Below, one piece after another: positions 14,896 to 23,210 of a stretch of 37,535 bases of DNA. Source of the stretch: Saprospiraceae bacterium. Its GTDB lineage: Bacteria; Bacteroidota; Bacteroidia; Chitinophagales; Saprospiraceae. The translations under genes were made by a program, and so were the position numbers. Below the pieces are notes generated by a model. That model had not been told where the DNA came from, made no database searches, and saw only the letters and a program-made list of their open reading frames with translations. Every line of letters begins with the position of its first letter. Positions within the stretch are counted from its first letter, which is position 1. The stretch lies in the NCBI GenBank assembly GCA_029252685.1, contig JAQXAY010000149.1:1-37535 (forward strand), in the 5' to 3' direction.

Positions 14896-15417
14896 TTATT
14901 CTTGTTTCAAAGCTTTCTGTTCACTTCCTGTATTTTCCCATATGGAATAGCGTACTTCTAATCCTTCAGGCACATATAAAACCAATGGGATTTTTACATT
15001 ATGGATGACACGAATACTAGAAGAAGCTATAAATTCAATTTGCTTTTCATAATCAGGACAACCCATCTTCGTTGAAAAAACAGCTCCGCTTCCTTCAAAT
15101 AGATAATAACTAATTCCAAAACCTTCGACCTGTTTTTCTAAAAAATCACCATTCAATCGATGCCTATTACAGTCCACCAATTGTTCTTTCCCGGCATAAA
15201 ATTCTATCATAAGCTCCTTTCCCTCTGCGCTTGGATTGATAATAAATTGCTTCATACCTTCAATAGATGCAGGAAACATATTGTACAATGCTTTATCAGG
15301 CTGACTTGAAACACCAAAGTCTATATTTTGATTTGTTTTCAAACTACTTGAACAAGAAGAGATTAGTATCGAAAATACTGTAAACACAAAAATTATAAGG
15401 GTATTTGCTGATTTCAT
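14896..15417 (-). CDS. eco: Ecotin-family serine protease inhibitor, lipoprotein form with lysine at predicted P1
   Basis: The 173-residue product begins with a lipoprotein signal (ISSC, Cys22). From about residue 45 it follows E. coli ecotin closely: YNMFPASIEGMKQ, VDCNRHRLNG (Cys83), VEGFGISYYLF, STKMGCPD (Cys120), KIPLVLYVPEGLEVRYSIW. Cys83 and Cys120 correspond to the ecotin disulfide that holds the reactive loop. The reactive bond of ecotin is Met84-Met85 in STMMACP. Here the equivalent residues are Lys117-Met118, which predicts trypsin-like target specificity. Ecotin is a dimeric periplasmic inhibitor of S1 serine proteases. Here the lipobox and a linker of about 20 residues suggest tethering to a membrane, possibly the cell surface. 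The gene stands alone. Confidence 0.92.
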   Translation of the reverse strand: MKSANTLIIFVFTVFSILISSCSSSLKTNQNIDFGVSSQPDKALYNMFPASIEGMKQFIINPSAEGKELMIEFYAGKEQLVDCNRHRLNGDFLEKQVEGFGISYYLFEGSGAVFSTKMGCPDYEKQIEFIASSSIRVIHNVKIPLVLYVPEGLEVRYSIWENTGSEQKALKQE

Positions 15418-15768
15418 AAAGCGCTTAATTTAAATATAAAAAGTAGGACTTTTTCAGGATAAATCCATCCTCGCAAGCCACATAAAAGGGGACTACTATC
15501 AATTTCGATAGTAATTCCAAATTACTATATTCTCCATTTAAAAACGAAAACCACCAATAGCTATTGCATTAATTAGGCATCTAAAAAAAAGCTCCTATTT
15601 AGACTAACAGAGTAATTAAGCACAAACTCTGACTAGCTTCCCTTATTCTATTTATATCAATATCAGAAAAACCTTCATATTAGGTTAAAAAAACAAGAAA
15701 GTTAGCCACCTGCTGAAAACAAGCCAAGCAAAAAGAAAAAATGCATTATTTTAAAACAAAAACTAACA
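15418..15768. other. 351-bp AT-rich intergenic region without a gene
   Basis: This separates the divergent ecotin and SRPBCC genes. I see no coding or RNA gene. The only structure noted is a 7-bp inverted repeat, TACTATC/GATAGTA, at 15494-15513. Confidence 0.7.
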
Positions 15769-16200
15769 ATGGTTCCGATTAAACACATGTTTCACATCAA
15801 TAGTCCGATAGAGGATGTCTTCAGAGCATTAAATGATATAGATAGTTTAAAGGACTGGTATACTTCTGATGTGGAAGGCGGGAAACACCTAAGTGATAGG
15901 ATCACGTTTAAATATGGAGACATGAAGATGGATGTACAGATCACTGAACTGCAATCAAATAGCAGAGTGCAATGGACCTGTATAGAGAACGACAGTCCAT
16001 TTGAACACCATGTATTTACTTTTGATCTAGATATGAATGTTGAAAAGACCCGAGTTCGATTTACACACAATGGATTTATGACCCAAGATGACAACTATGC
16101 AAACTTAAACTACAGCTGGGGAAAATATCTTGAGAGTTTAAGACAATTTTGCCAGACTGGAAAAGGAGAAGCATTTGGATCAAAAAGATACAGAAGCTAA
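15769..16200 (+). CDS. SRPBCC (START-like) domain protein
   Basis: The 143-residue product spans one SRPBCC helix-grip domain. The N-terminal strand and helix are FHINSPIEDVFRALND. The body includes DWYTSDVEGG, then the curved sheet segments and RVRFTHNGF. The C-terminal helix is WGKYLESLRQFCQTGKGEAF. This fold forms a deep hydrophobic pocket for lipids, polyketides or similar molecules. The ligand is not known. There is no signal peptide, so it is probably cytoplasmic. It ends 7 bp from the convergent phosphatase gene with no room for a separate terminator. Confidence 0.85.
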   Translation: MVPIKHMFHINSPIEDVFRALNDIDSLKDWYTSDVEGGKHLSDRITFKYGDMKMDVQITELQSNSRVQWTCIENDSPFEHHVFTFDLDMNVEKTRVRFTHNGFMTQDDNYANLNYSWGKYLESLRQFCQTGKGEAFGSKRYRS

Positions 16201-16207
16201 GATTCTA

Positions 16208-17983
16208 TTAAGGTTTAACAAATTTCCTACTTACACTTGTTTGCTTATAGCTCAATGATAAAACATACACTCCTGGAAGTAAATCAGATGTGTTGTATTG
16301 CATTTGTTGACCATCTACAGCTATTTGATCCAAAAGAATGCCCAAATTATTAAACAAAAATATTTCATCTACCTCATTAGATATATATGGGTCCAATGCT
16401 ATAGTCAATTGCTGCGTTGTATTCGAGTGACTGATTGCAAAATCAGCATCATCTAGCAAATCTTCAAGGCCTGTATTCAAACTACTATGCTGCAATGTAA
16501 TGCACCCAAATTCAAATCCATTTTCATCAAAGGCACAATACTTCAAAGAATCCTTTCCAAAAACCTCAATTGTGCCATAAGAATCATTGAAATTCAAATT
16601 ACTGACACCATTACCTCCTCCATTCCATAAGGCATCTTCCACTAAAGGATATCCAATAAGTGCACCAATTGAATCCACATAATAATTAATAATGCCCTCA
16701 TCACCTGCGGATAGTCCACTAGCTGTAAGTTCAGGAATCCCCGCATTAGAGCCATCGTCTAAAGCAGAGCTGTGTGAATCTCCTGACACTATAAGCAAAT
16801 CTCTTATTGCCCCACTATCATACAAATCTAAAAGAGCTTGTTGGTCTGCGGGATATCCTACCCAATTGTAGGATAGGTTAGATGCTAGTGTTGCGCCAGA
16901 GCCATTTTGGCCAGAGATATTAACCTCTAGCCCTTGAAAGACAAGAGCAACTTTTAGAATCTCCGCGTAGTAGGCATTAAAAATAACACTACTACCCATG
17001 ATCTTCCAGTCTGCCTCAGATTGCTGAAGTCCCTCCAACAGCCACTCCCTTTGATCTACACCGAGCATAGAGTGATTTACTGAATCGGGTTCGAAGAGCC
17101 AATTACCGTTTAAAGAATCATACAAAAACGCGTCATGTCTCGGCATTCTCGAATTGCGCGTATCTACCATAAACAATTCCAGGTTCCCTATTTGAAAACT
17201 ATGTTGAATACCATGAGCAGTATCAGCTGCTGGGTAACCAGGAAAATAATTAAAATAACTTTGTATAGCCCCTTCTCTTATACCAGCAGGCATATCATTG
17301 GTTATCAACTCTGTGCTCACACCACCACTTCCAGTTTCTACAGTAAAGGTCGGATAAGTCCAACCTTCAGAATCATTGTAACTGTAATCATCATCATAAA
17401 TATACTCGACAGCCATGTAGGGCTGAACATAATTTTCCATATTAGAATCGGAATACCTTAAAGCAAAAGACTCTGCTCGTTTATCAGGATATAGGCAATA
17501 ATCATTTCCAAGCTGCGCAGGGGGCCAACCCCAATCACCCAAATGTAAAAATAGGTGGGGCTCAAACGCTTGAATTTGTTCAAAAATCCCCGGATTGTTT
17601 CCATAATTACAGGAACCAACAATCAACTTTAAGGGATTCTTTGAGTTTGGCTCAGGAAAGGTCCTAAAGCTCCCAGAACTTGCATCAGGTAATCCATCAA
17701 ACATAAATCGATAATAGTACTTCTTATCCGCTTCTAGCCCATCAACATCAACGATTACCGTACCAAAACGCTCTATCCTAGTAGAATCAGTAAACACTAA
17801 AAAGTCATCGAATTCTTCGGTATCTGAAACCTGTAGATCGAAAGGTAAGCCAAGATCTGCTGTCTTGATATAGATTCGTCCCCCTGTATCATGCACGCCA
17901 CCGACGACGGGCCCATGGGAGATAGTTTGAGCATTTATATTAGTCAAGAAAAAAATAAATAGCGTGCAATATATAAGCTTCAT
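16208..17983 (-). CDS. PhoD-like metallophosphatase with C-terminal type IX secretion sorting domain
   Basis: The 591-residue product has a signal peptide (cleavage probably after NAQ) and an N-terminal Fn3-like domain typical of PhoD proteins. The metallophosphoesterase domain has GSCNYGNN (from 123), HLGDWGW (from 147, Asp150), MVDTRNSRMPRHD and LIVSGDSHSSA. The C-terminal 80 residues, with IFLFNNLGILLD and a final KFVKP, have the pattern of a Bacteroidota type A T9SS signal. This implies export and attachment or release at the outer surface. PhoD-family enzymes hydrolyse phosphate mono- and diesters with Ca/Fe-type metals. The exact substrate is unknown. It appears to be monocistronic. Confidence 0.9.
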   Translation of the reverse strand: MKLIYCTLFIFFLTNINAQTISHGPVVGGVHDTGGRIYIKTADLGLPFDLQVSDTEEFDDFLVFTDSTRIERFGTVIVDVDGLEADKKYYYRFMFDGLPDASSGSFRTFPEPNSKNPLKLIVGSCNYGNNPGIFEQIQAFEPHLFLHLGDWGWPPAQLGNDYCLYPDKRAESFALRYSDSNMENYVQPYMAVEYIYDDDYSYNDSEGWTYPTFTVETGSGGVSTELITNDMPAGIREGAIQSYFNYFPGYPAADTAHGIQHSFQIGNLELFMVDTRNSRMPRHDAFLYDSLNGNWLFEPDSVNHSMLGVDQREWLLEGLQQSEADWKIMGSSVIFNAYYAEILKVALVFQGLEVNISGQNGSGATLASNLSYNWVGYPADQQALLDLYDSGAIRDLLIVSGDSHSSALDDGSNAGIPELTASGLSAGDEGIINYYVDSIGALIGYPLVEDALWNGGGNGVSNLNFNDSYGTIEVFGKDSLKYCAFDENGFEFGCITLQHSSLNTGLEDLLDDADFAISHSNTTQQLTIALDPYISNEVDEIFLFNNLGILLDQIAVDGQQMQYNTSDLLPGVYVLSLSYKQTSVSRKFVKP

Positions 17984-18070
17984 CTCAAGGATATTTGTCT
18001 ACAATCTTTAAAACCTGTATAATTTAGCACAATGGATACTTCTAAGTGAACATAATCAGATATAATATTC

Positions 18071-18661
18071 CTAACCAACAGATTTATTCACAAACTCACC
18101 AACACGAACTCTTGTAGCAAATTCTATTTTATCTTTTCTTTTACTAAACAGTGGGTTGTATCCAAATTGATTTGCTTTCACACGTTCGCCAGTCTCAATA
18201 TAAAATTTGACTCCCTGGGTAACTGCATGAACATATCGCTTCATTAATGGCATATATATTAGATTCATTACAAGTCTCTTCAATAGCAGAGGGACTCTAT
18301 CTAGTACAATATCCGGATACAGGTGAATCTGTATCTTCAGGGCAGTTTTATCAACGTCTACATCATCCAGACTCCACACTACCTTAGCAGATGCATAATA
18401 GCTATTGCCTATTTTTAGCGTATAACCCTCACCCTCTCTCCAATCCGTGAATACCCGTTTCAACATTAATCCATTGAAGTATTCAATGCTATCTTCTGCC
18501 CCAATCTTACCCCAAGTATACACTTGATTTTCTTTACAAAACGGATGGCAAAGATTTAAATTACCAGGCATAGCTATAGTATTCCAGACGGTAGAACAAT
18601 CTGCATCAATAGTAAGCTCATGGCATACGAGATGTCTTGTAATCTTGTTATAGATTCTCAT
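18071..18661 (-). CDS. SRPBCC-family protein (second in window)
   Basis: The 196-residue product has the start of a helix-grip fold (HELTIDADCSTVWNTIAMPGN, then HPFCKE). A central sheet includes FTDWREGEGYTLKIGN and KTALKIQIHLYP. A long amphipathic helix near residues 130-150 ends the domain. A basic, less conserved tail of about 40 residues follows. It resembles polyketide cyclase/dehydrase-like SRPBCC proteins only at the fold level, and no ligand can be assigned. It is unlike the first SRPBCC protein (15769) in sequence. No signal peptide is evident. A perfect inverted repeat begins 3 bp upstream of its start codon. Confidence 0.7.
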   Translation of the reverse strand: MRIYNKITRHLVCHELTIDADCSTVWNTIAMPGNLNLCHPFCKENQVYTWGKIGAEDSIEYFNGLMLKRVFTDWREGEGYTLKIGNSYYASAKVVWSLDDVDVDKTALKIQIHLYPDIVLDRVPLLLKRLVMNLIYMPLMKRYVHAVTQGVKFYIETGERVKANQFGYNPLFSKRKDKIEFATRVRVGEFVNKSVG

Positions 18662-18663
18662 TT

Positions 18664-18690
18664 CAATTAAATTAAAGTGTCCTTTAATTG
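18664..18690. promoter_or_regulatory. Inverted repeat adjoining the second SRPBCC start
   Basis: CAATTAAA (18664-18671) and TTTAATTG (18683-18690) are exactly complementary, with an 11-base spacer. Within it, on the minus strand, ATTAAAG-GACA-CTTTAAT forms a tighter hairpin immediately before the start codon. It may be an operator or an mRNA structure affecting translation. The AT-rich sequence weakens the call. Confidence 0.4.
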
Positions 18691-18887
18691 TTCGTGGAAT
18701 TTTTTTTTGGATAAGTGCTTACTGTGGGTTGTAAATGAGAATTAGGAATTGGACTCCTAATTTATAAAAACCAACAAGCAGAGTCAATAACAAAGATTTT
18801 TATATGAAGGTATTTTTGTACTTTTTTGAAAAAAATCACTAAAAACAGGTGTTTTTTCTCATTTTTTAATGAAAAAATAAGCAAAAA

Positions 18888-20129
18888 CTACAAATTAAGC
18901 TCAAAAACAGCCGTTTCTACATACTCTGATTCTGCCGTGGTAACATTTGTCCAAGCTAAGTAAAGTCTATTTTCCTGTAATACGATCTTAGGGAAACCAC
19001 TATTCCTGTTACTATCAGTTTCAACAAGCACATCATCTTTAACTAGTCCATGATCCAAGTTGAGAATCGCTGCTTTTATAACAGTCTTATCTGAAGTCAA
19101 TTGTTCCATCCAAACCAGTAAAGCATTTTCCTGATCGATAAATTTAACATCTACACGTCCAATCGGATTTTCAGATTTGAGCTTGATTGCTTTATCAAAA
19201 GTTTCCCCCAAATCGTCGGACAGCGCATAACGAAGTATTGGGGATGCATCAGACATAGTATACCAAAAAACAATAAGGTTATCTCCACTAGCAGCAATTG
19301 AAGGACCATTAACTGGACAACCTGCAATCTCCCAATTATCCTGATAAACTGCTTTGGGTTCATACCATATGCCATCTACAGACCTGGTGATATAAATATC
19401 CCTAATCTCTTTATCGCTCCTATCTCTATAGACGACTATGGGTCCCGAAGTAGATATTGCCATATCCGTTTGGCAACAATCACAAACTTTATGATCTAAC
19501 TCAACAGAGGGCTCAATAACTCCGTCTGAATTTATTTTTGTGTACCGCAGACTCATACTTCCGTGATGACCATGACCATCGTCCTTTGCATGTTCATGAT
19601 CTTCCGAAATAGTATTCCTTCCATCCAGCCAACACATTGCGAAACCGCCCTCCGCCAAATACTGAATACTAACAAAGCCGTGTTCAGCATGCACTGAATC
19701 CTTATGAACTACTTCTCCCTCTGACCAGGAGTCACCTCCATCAAAAGACTGGCTCACTGTAACATCATAATCAAATGTACCTGCATCGCTTTTAGCCAAC
19801 CAATGCGCAGCCATATGTTGATCCTCTTTCCCACCTACAGCCATAGCCGGAAAATCGGCCCAGTTCACAAACCAATCTGTCCCTCTTGCTATCTCCTTTC
19901 CGGGAGACCACCCAGTTGTATCCCACTTTGAATATTTCAACACAGACAAGCTATCATTTTCATACTCAATCCAGGACAAATAAACATTTCCATTTGCACT
20001 TAAAAATAAGTTGGGCTCTCCACCTATTTTGCAAGGAGTCTCCACAATGCTTCCATCACCAATCGAGACCTTTTCATTACAAGCAAAAAAGCACAAGACA
20101 ACACTTAATAAGATAAAATAGCGGATCAT
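18888..20129 (-). CDS. BNR/sialidase-like beta-propeller lipoprotein with His-rich and CDCC segments
   Basis: The ATG at 20129 gives a lipoprotein signal ending FFAC (Cys17). A longer in-frame opening would run into the terminator upstream. The 413-residue product has Asp-box (BNR) repeats such as SFDGGDSW and SDDLGETF, which mark a sialidase-type propeller. It contains none of the clear catalytic Arg triad or Tyr/Glu pairs of true sialidases that I can place, so the enzyme name used for such proteins may not apply. A His-rich loop (EDHEHAKDDGHGHHG, residues 177-190) and VCDCCQT (Cys216, 218, 219) suggest a metal site. Location is probably periplasmic or outer surface. Confidence 0.8.
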   Translation of the reverse strand: MIRYFILLSVVLCFFACNEKVSIGDGSIVETPCKIGGEPNLFLSANGNVYLSWIEYENDSLSVLKYSKWDTTGWSPGKEIARGTDWFVNWADFPAMAVGGKEDQHMAAHWLAKSDAGTFDYDVTVSQSFDGGDSWSEGEVVHKDSVHAEHGFVSIQYLAEGGFAMCWLDGRNTISEDHEHAKDDGHGHHGSMSLRYTKINSDGVIEPSVELDHKVCDCCQTDMAISTSGPIVVYRDRSDKEIRDIYITRSVDGIWYEPKAVYQDNWEIAGCPVNGPSIAASGDNLIVFWYTMSDASPILRYALSDDLGETFDKAIKLKSENPIGRVDVKFIDQENALLVWMEQLTSDKTVIKAAILNLDHGLVKDDVLVETDSNRNSGFPKIVLQENRLYLAWTNVTTAESEYVETAVFELNL

Positions 20130-20167
20130 AGGATGATACGTTTGATTATTAGTATCAATATAAAAAA

Positions 20168-20205
20168 AATACCGCAGTTTTTGAGTGTTCAAAAGCTGCG
20201 GTATT
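20168..20205 (-). terminator. Rho-independent terminator after the serine hydrolase gene
   Basis: AATACCGCAG (20168-20177) pairs perfectly with CTGCGGTATT (20196-20205), with an 18-base loop. On the minus strand the stem is followed by a T-run. It lies 21 bp after the stop of the serine hydrolase gene. Confidence 0.85.
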
Positions 20206-20225
20206 AAAGCAAGTTATAAGCTATC

Positions 20226-21974
20226 TTAGTCTAACTTCTTACCCTTTATATCCATTTCACTATGAACTACATGAAGGCCAGTAATGCGCTTCCCATTTTC
20301 TGATAAAAATGATAGATTGGCATTAATCCCCAGAGCCAAGAACTTGGCATCGGAAATGGGCTGAAGTTCAAAGGTTCCTTGTCCAGTTGCATCAGCAAAA
20401 AGCGTATTATCTTTCTGAAAGACCTTGATCATGAAGCCTTGCCCCATATCATAGGTTCCTACATAAAGCTCCATATCGGCGCTTGACAACTTTATCTGAG
20501 GCTGCTCCGTATACGAAACGCCCATTCTTGCCAGCATATCTTTCCCATTCTGATTATTCGGATTAAGCTCCAAAGAACGTTCATAGTACTTTATGGCCTG
20601 CTTTCTTTTCCCAGAATACAACATAGCCTCTGCATAGCTATCGTACACATTAAATGACTCTGGGAAACGCACCATGTTTGCTTCAAATACGCTGGCTGCC
20701 CCTTTCATGTTTTTTACATTTAAAAACTGATAGCCTAACTCATTGATATCAGATTCTAGAAATTCGTATTTCTCATTTTCTAGATTAGCTTCAAAGAACT
20801 TAATCGCCTCTGCATATTTACCTTCTTCTGCCAGTATTCCTGTTTCTCTTGCTAAGGATTCTTTAGGTTGATTAAATGATTTATCGTAAAGTACAGCAAG
20901 AATGGCATTCTCAATATCTCTAAGAGGTGCAGCACCCGTATTATTGAGCATTACAATAAGAGCCTTATCCGCTTTAATTTTTGTTATTCGAGTATTGAAC
21001 CCGTTTATTCCACCATCATGTGAAATAACAGTCGCCAAATCAGAACTTGTACCTATTGGAAGATCTCCATGTCCCCAACCATAACCATAGTAAAAGCCTT
21101 CTTTCGTTTCTTGATGAGGTCCTAGAAAGATGTTCATATACTTCTCATTCAATAGCTTAGTTGTATAGAGCGCTGCATCCCAAATTGCAAGATCTTCTGT
21201 TGTGGAATACATAGATCCAGCAGCATAAGGAACGCTCATATCTAAGTACCTAGAATTTATGTACGATCTTCTACTTTTTTCATACCCTACAGCTCTATTC
21301 CTTATAATTGCGCTATGTGAATCATAACCCGTGTTTTTCATACCTAGTGGCTCAAAAATTCTTTGAATCAACAAGTCTTCGTATGACATATCCGTCAGTT
21401 CTTCCAATATATAACCCAGCAAGAAATATCCTGAATTACTGTAATTAAACTGTGTCCCAGGTTCAAATTCTAAATCTAGATCTTTGAAAAAATCAAGAAA
21501 TTCAACAGGACTAAAAGCGTCCATAGAATAGGATTGAATAAAGCCTGGGATAGCTGTGTAATTTGGAATACCCGCTGAATGTGTCAATAAATGATGAGCT
21601 GTAACTACTTGACCTACCTTTTTAGGGTAATCCGGCAGGTAAGTGGATATTGGTTTATGCAAATCTAAGTCACCTTTCTCGGCAAGCTGTAGAATAAGCA
21701 TAGCTGTAAATTGCTTTGTTACAGATCCTAAACGATGCTTAGTATTTGCCGCATTATTCTGCTCCCACTCCATATTCGCATATCCATATCCTTTGTTTAG
21801 CAATATTTCATCTTCAAAAGACACTAGGATAGAACCATTAAATTTTCCGTATTCGAAATATTTTTGAAGAAGTTGGTCAAGTTGAGCTGACTTAGTCTGA
21901 GCAACAGAAGTGCTATTAAACACAAATAGAAAAAGGGCTAGGAAAAGTAAATTAAACTGTTTTAAAAATTTCAT
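20226..21974 (-). CDS. Secreted class C beta-lactamase-fold serine hydrolase with TPR and C-terminal domain
   Basis: The 582-residue product has a signal peptide (cleavage after VAQ) and a beta-lactamase/transpeptidase-like domain to about residue 365. The active-site motifs are SVTK (Ser84 nucleophile, Lys87), YSN (178-180) and HDG (319-321, in place of KTG). A tetratricopeptide-like helical region follows, at about 375-480, with SYAEAMLYSGKRKQAIKYYE and ERSLELNPNN. A last domain (490-582) has the YVGTYDMGQGFM phrase of DUF3471-type C-termini. Members act as esterases or D-amino acid peptidases. The substrate is unknown. It is probably periplasmic. The gene appears monocistronic. Confidence 0.9.
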   Translation of the reverse strand: MKFLKQFNLLFLALFLFVFNSTSVAQTKSAQLDQLLQKYFEYGKFNGSILVSFEDEILLNKGYGYANMEWEQNNAANTKHRLGSVTKQFTAMLILQLAEKGDLDLHKPISTYLPDYPKKVGQVVTAHHLLTHSAGIPNYTAIPGFIQSYSMDAFSPVEFLDFFKDLDLEFEPGTQFNYSNSGYFLLGYILEELTDMSYEDLLIQRIFEPLGMKNTGYDSHSAIIRNRAVGYEKSRRSYINSRYLDMSVPYAAGSMYSTTEDLAIWDAALYTTKLLNEKYMNIFLGPHQETKEGFYYGYGWGHGDLPIGTSSDLATVISHDGGINGFNTRITKIKADKALIVMLNNTGAAPLRDIENAILAVLYDKSFNQPKESLARETGILAEEGKYAEAIKFFEANLENEKYEFLESDINELGYQFLNVKNMKGAASVFEANMVRFPESFNVYDSYAEAMLYSGKRKQAIKYYERSLELNPNNQNGKDMLARMGVSYTEQPQIKLSSADMELYVGTYDMGQGFMIKVFQKDNTLFADATGQGTFELQPISDAKFLALGINANLSFLSENGKRITGLHVVHSEMDIKGKKLD

Positions 21975-22144
21975 ATTGATAGTTAAAAGACTGCAGAACC
22001 TAGGCCATTAAAAAAGTTAAACAAATCCTAGAACTGCATTATTTGTTTAGGTAAATTATTTCAACACACTTTAAGTATGTTTGGTCTTAAGATGATGGAT
22101 ACTTTAACAATGGTGTACCAATAACAAATAATATTCCTGGTGGT

Positions 22145-22288
22145 CTAATCTTTATTAATTCTAGAGACAAGTTCAATATATGCATCAGCAAAGGCTCTTC
22201 CAAGATCTAGATAGCCCTCCGTGTTATAATGCCAAATATCTGAATAAGAATAGGAAGTATGAACAAACAGAAGCTTAAAAATACACGT
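22145..22288 (-). pseudogene. C-terminal remnant of an SGNH/acetylesterase-type hydrolase gene
   Basis: Within the 594-bp gap 21975-22568, the minus strand reads ...SDIWHYNTEGYLDLGRAFA..., about 30 residues, then a TAG at 22147. This is the block V (D-x-x-H) end of SGNH hydrolases, most like sialate O-acetylesterase-type enzymes, and carries the catalytic Asp and His. Only about 48 codons are open before an in-frame stop at 22291-22289, and there is no start or N-terminal part. It is therefore a decayed or truncated gene. The rest of the gap to the left (21975-22144) shows nothing else. Confidence 0.7.
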
Positions 22289-22375
22289 CTAAAATACTGC
22301 ATAAAAAAAGATTAGATTTAATATAACCTATTCTTTTTATTGCAAAAAATGGGCAGATGAATAAAAACAAAACAA

Positions 22376-22489
22376 TTATTTCAAATCCTTCTTAGAAAAC
22401 GTTCCTGCCTCTACCAAGTAAGAATCCAATCTGAAATCTGTATTATAAAACGTCGATATGGTATCGAATATTTTTAATGATTTTTGAAT
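22376..22489 (-). pseudogene. Possible second coding remnant, unidentified
   Basis: The minus-strand frame from 22489 to the TAA at 22378-22376 encodes 37 residues, ending with LDSYLVEAGTFSKKDLK. Composition and codon use look protein-like, but there is no start codon or recognised family. It lies upstream of the SGNH remnant in the same direction, in a different part of the same gap. It may be another piece of decayed DNA, or chance. Confidence 0.35.
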
Positions 22490-22568
22490 TTAAACGTGTC
22501 AAAGTAATGGAATACGAAGCAGCATAAAAAGTCACATCCTATCCATCACCCACCTATTAAATTCTCCT

Positions 22569-23210
22569 TTACTTCAACCTCAACACTTCATCCTCCGCAC
22601 ACACATATACAGCAGCACATTTTTCTAAATCAATAGGATGCAAGCCTGTAAATACGCCAAATGCAGGTAAAACAAGTCGATTTTCTTCTACTGCAAAACA
22701 AGCACTTTTGGCATAGGATTTTCCTCGACCTCGGATTACTACTCCGGGATGAATATGCCCACAAATATTGAATTTACCTGCATGCTCTTCTGGATGATGA
22801 CTTAAAAGAAACCTATCTATATCCAAGTCTGAAATCATATTAATAAGTCCTTCAGGAATTGATTTCAAATCATGCCGGTCATGATTCCCTAAAATAAGAT
22901 TCACTGGAACAGAAACAGTTTCCATCCATTTAAAAAATCGATCCCATCCACTATTTTTTTTACTGTGAAAAAGGTCTCCCAAAAAGTAGATGTGTGCCGG
23001 TTTAAAAGTATCCAATACCTTGTTTAATCTTTGAAAATTTCCCTCAACTATTCCTGCAGGCACTGCGAGACCTGACTTCCTGAAATGTTCAATTTTTCCA
23101 ATATGGAGGTCTGCAATTAAGACCATATCCATGCGAATCCAGTATACTGCTCCGTATGGGTGTAATATCATCTCTTCGTTTGCTATACTTATTTTCAGTG
23201 TACCCTCCAT
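22569..23210 (-). CDS. pdeM: Ligase-associated DNA-repair metallophosphoesterase PdeM
   Basis: The 213-residue product has all calcineurin-like motifs in order: DLHIGK (34-39), GDLFHS (78-83), GNHD (108-111), SHHP (137-140) and GHIHPG (151-156). These bind two metal ions for phosphodiester cleavage. The family partner context is exact: the gene directly follows the helicase gene (start at 23210, helicase stop at 23211), last in the exonuclease-ligase-helicase-PdeM operon. Proteins of this family are reported as DNA endonucleases linked to crosslink or alkylation repair. The start is an ATG. Confidence 0.95.
   Translation of the reverse strand: MEGTLKISIANEEMILHPYGAVYWIRMDMVLIADLHIGKIEHFRKSGLAVPAGIVEGNFQRLNKVLDTFKPAHIYFLGDLFHSKKNSGWDRFFKWMETVSVPVNLILGNHDRHDLKSIPEGLINMISDLDIDRFLLSHHPEEHAGKFNICGHIHPGVVIRGRGKSYAKSACFAVEENRLVLPAFGVFTGLHPIDLEKCAAVYVCAEDEVLRLK

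Noticed and set aside
18888-20129. Calling the propeller protein a sialidase
   Set aside because: Asp boxes are present, but I could not place the catalytic Arg triad and Tyr/Glu, so it is described as sialidase-like only.
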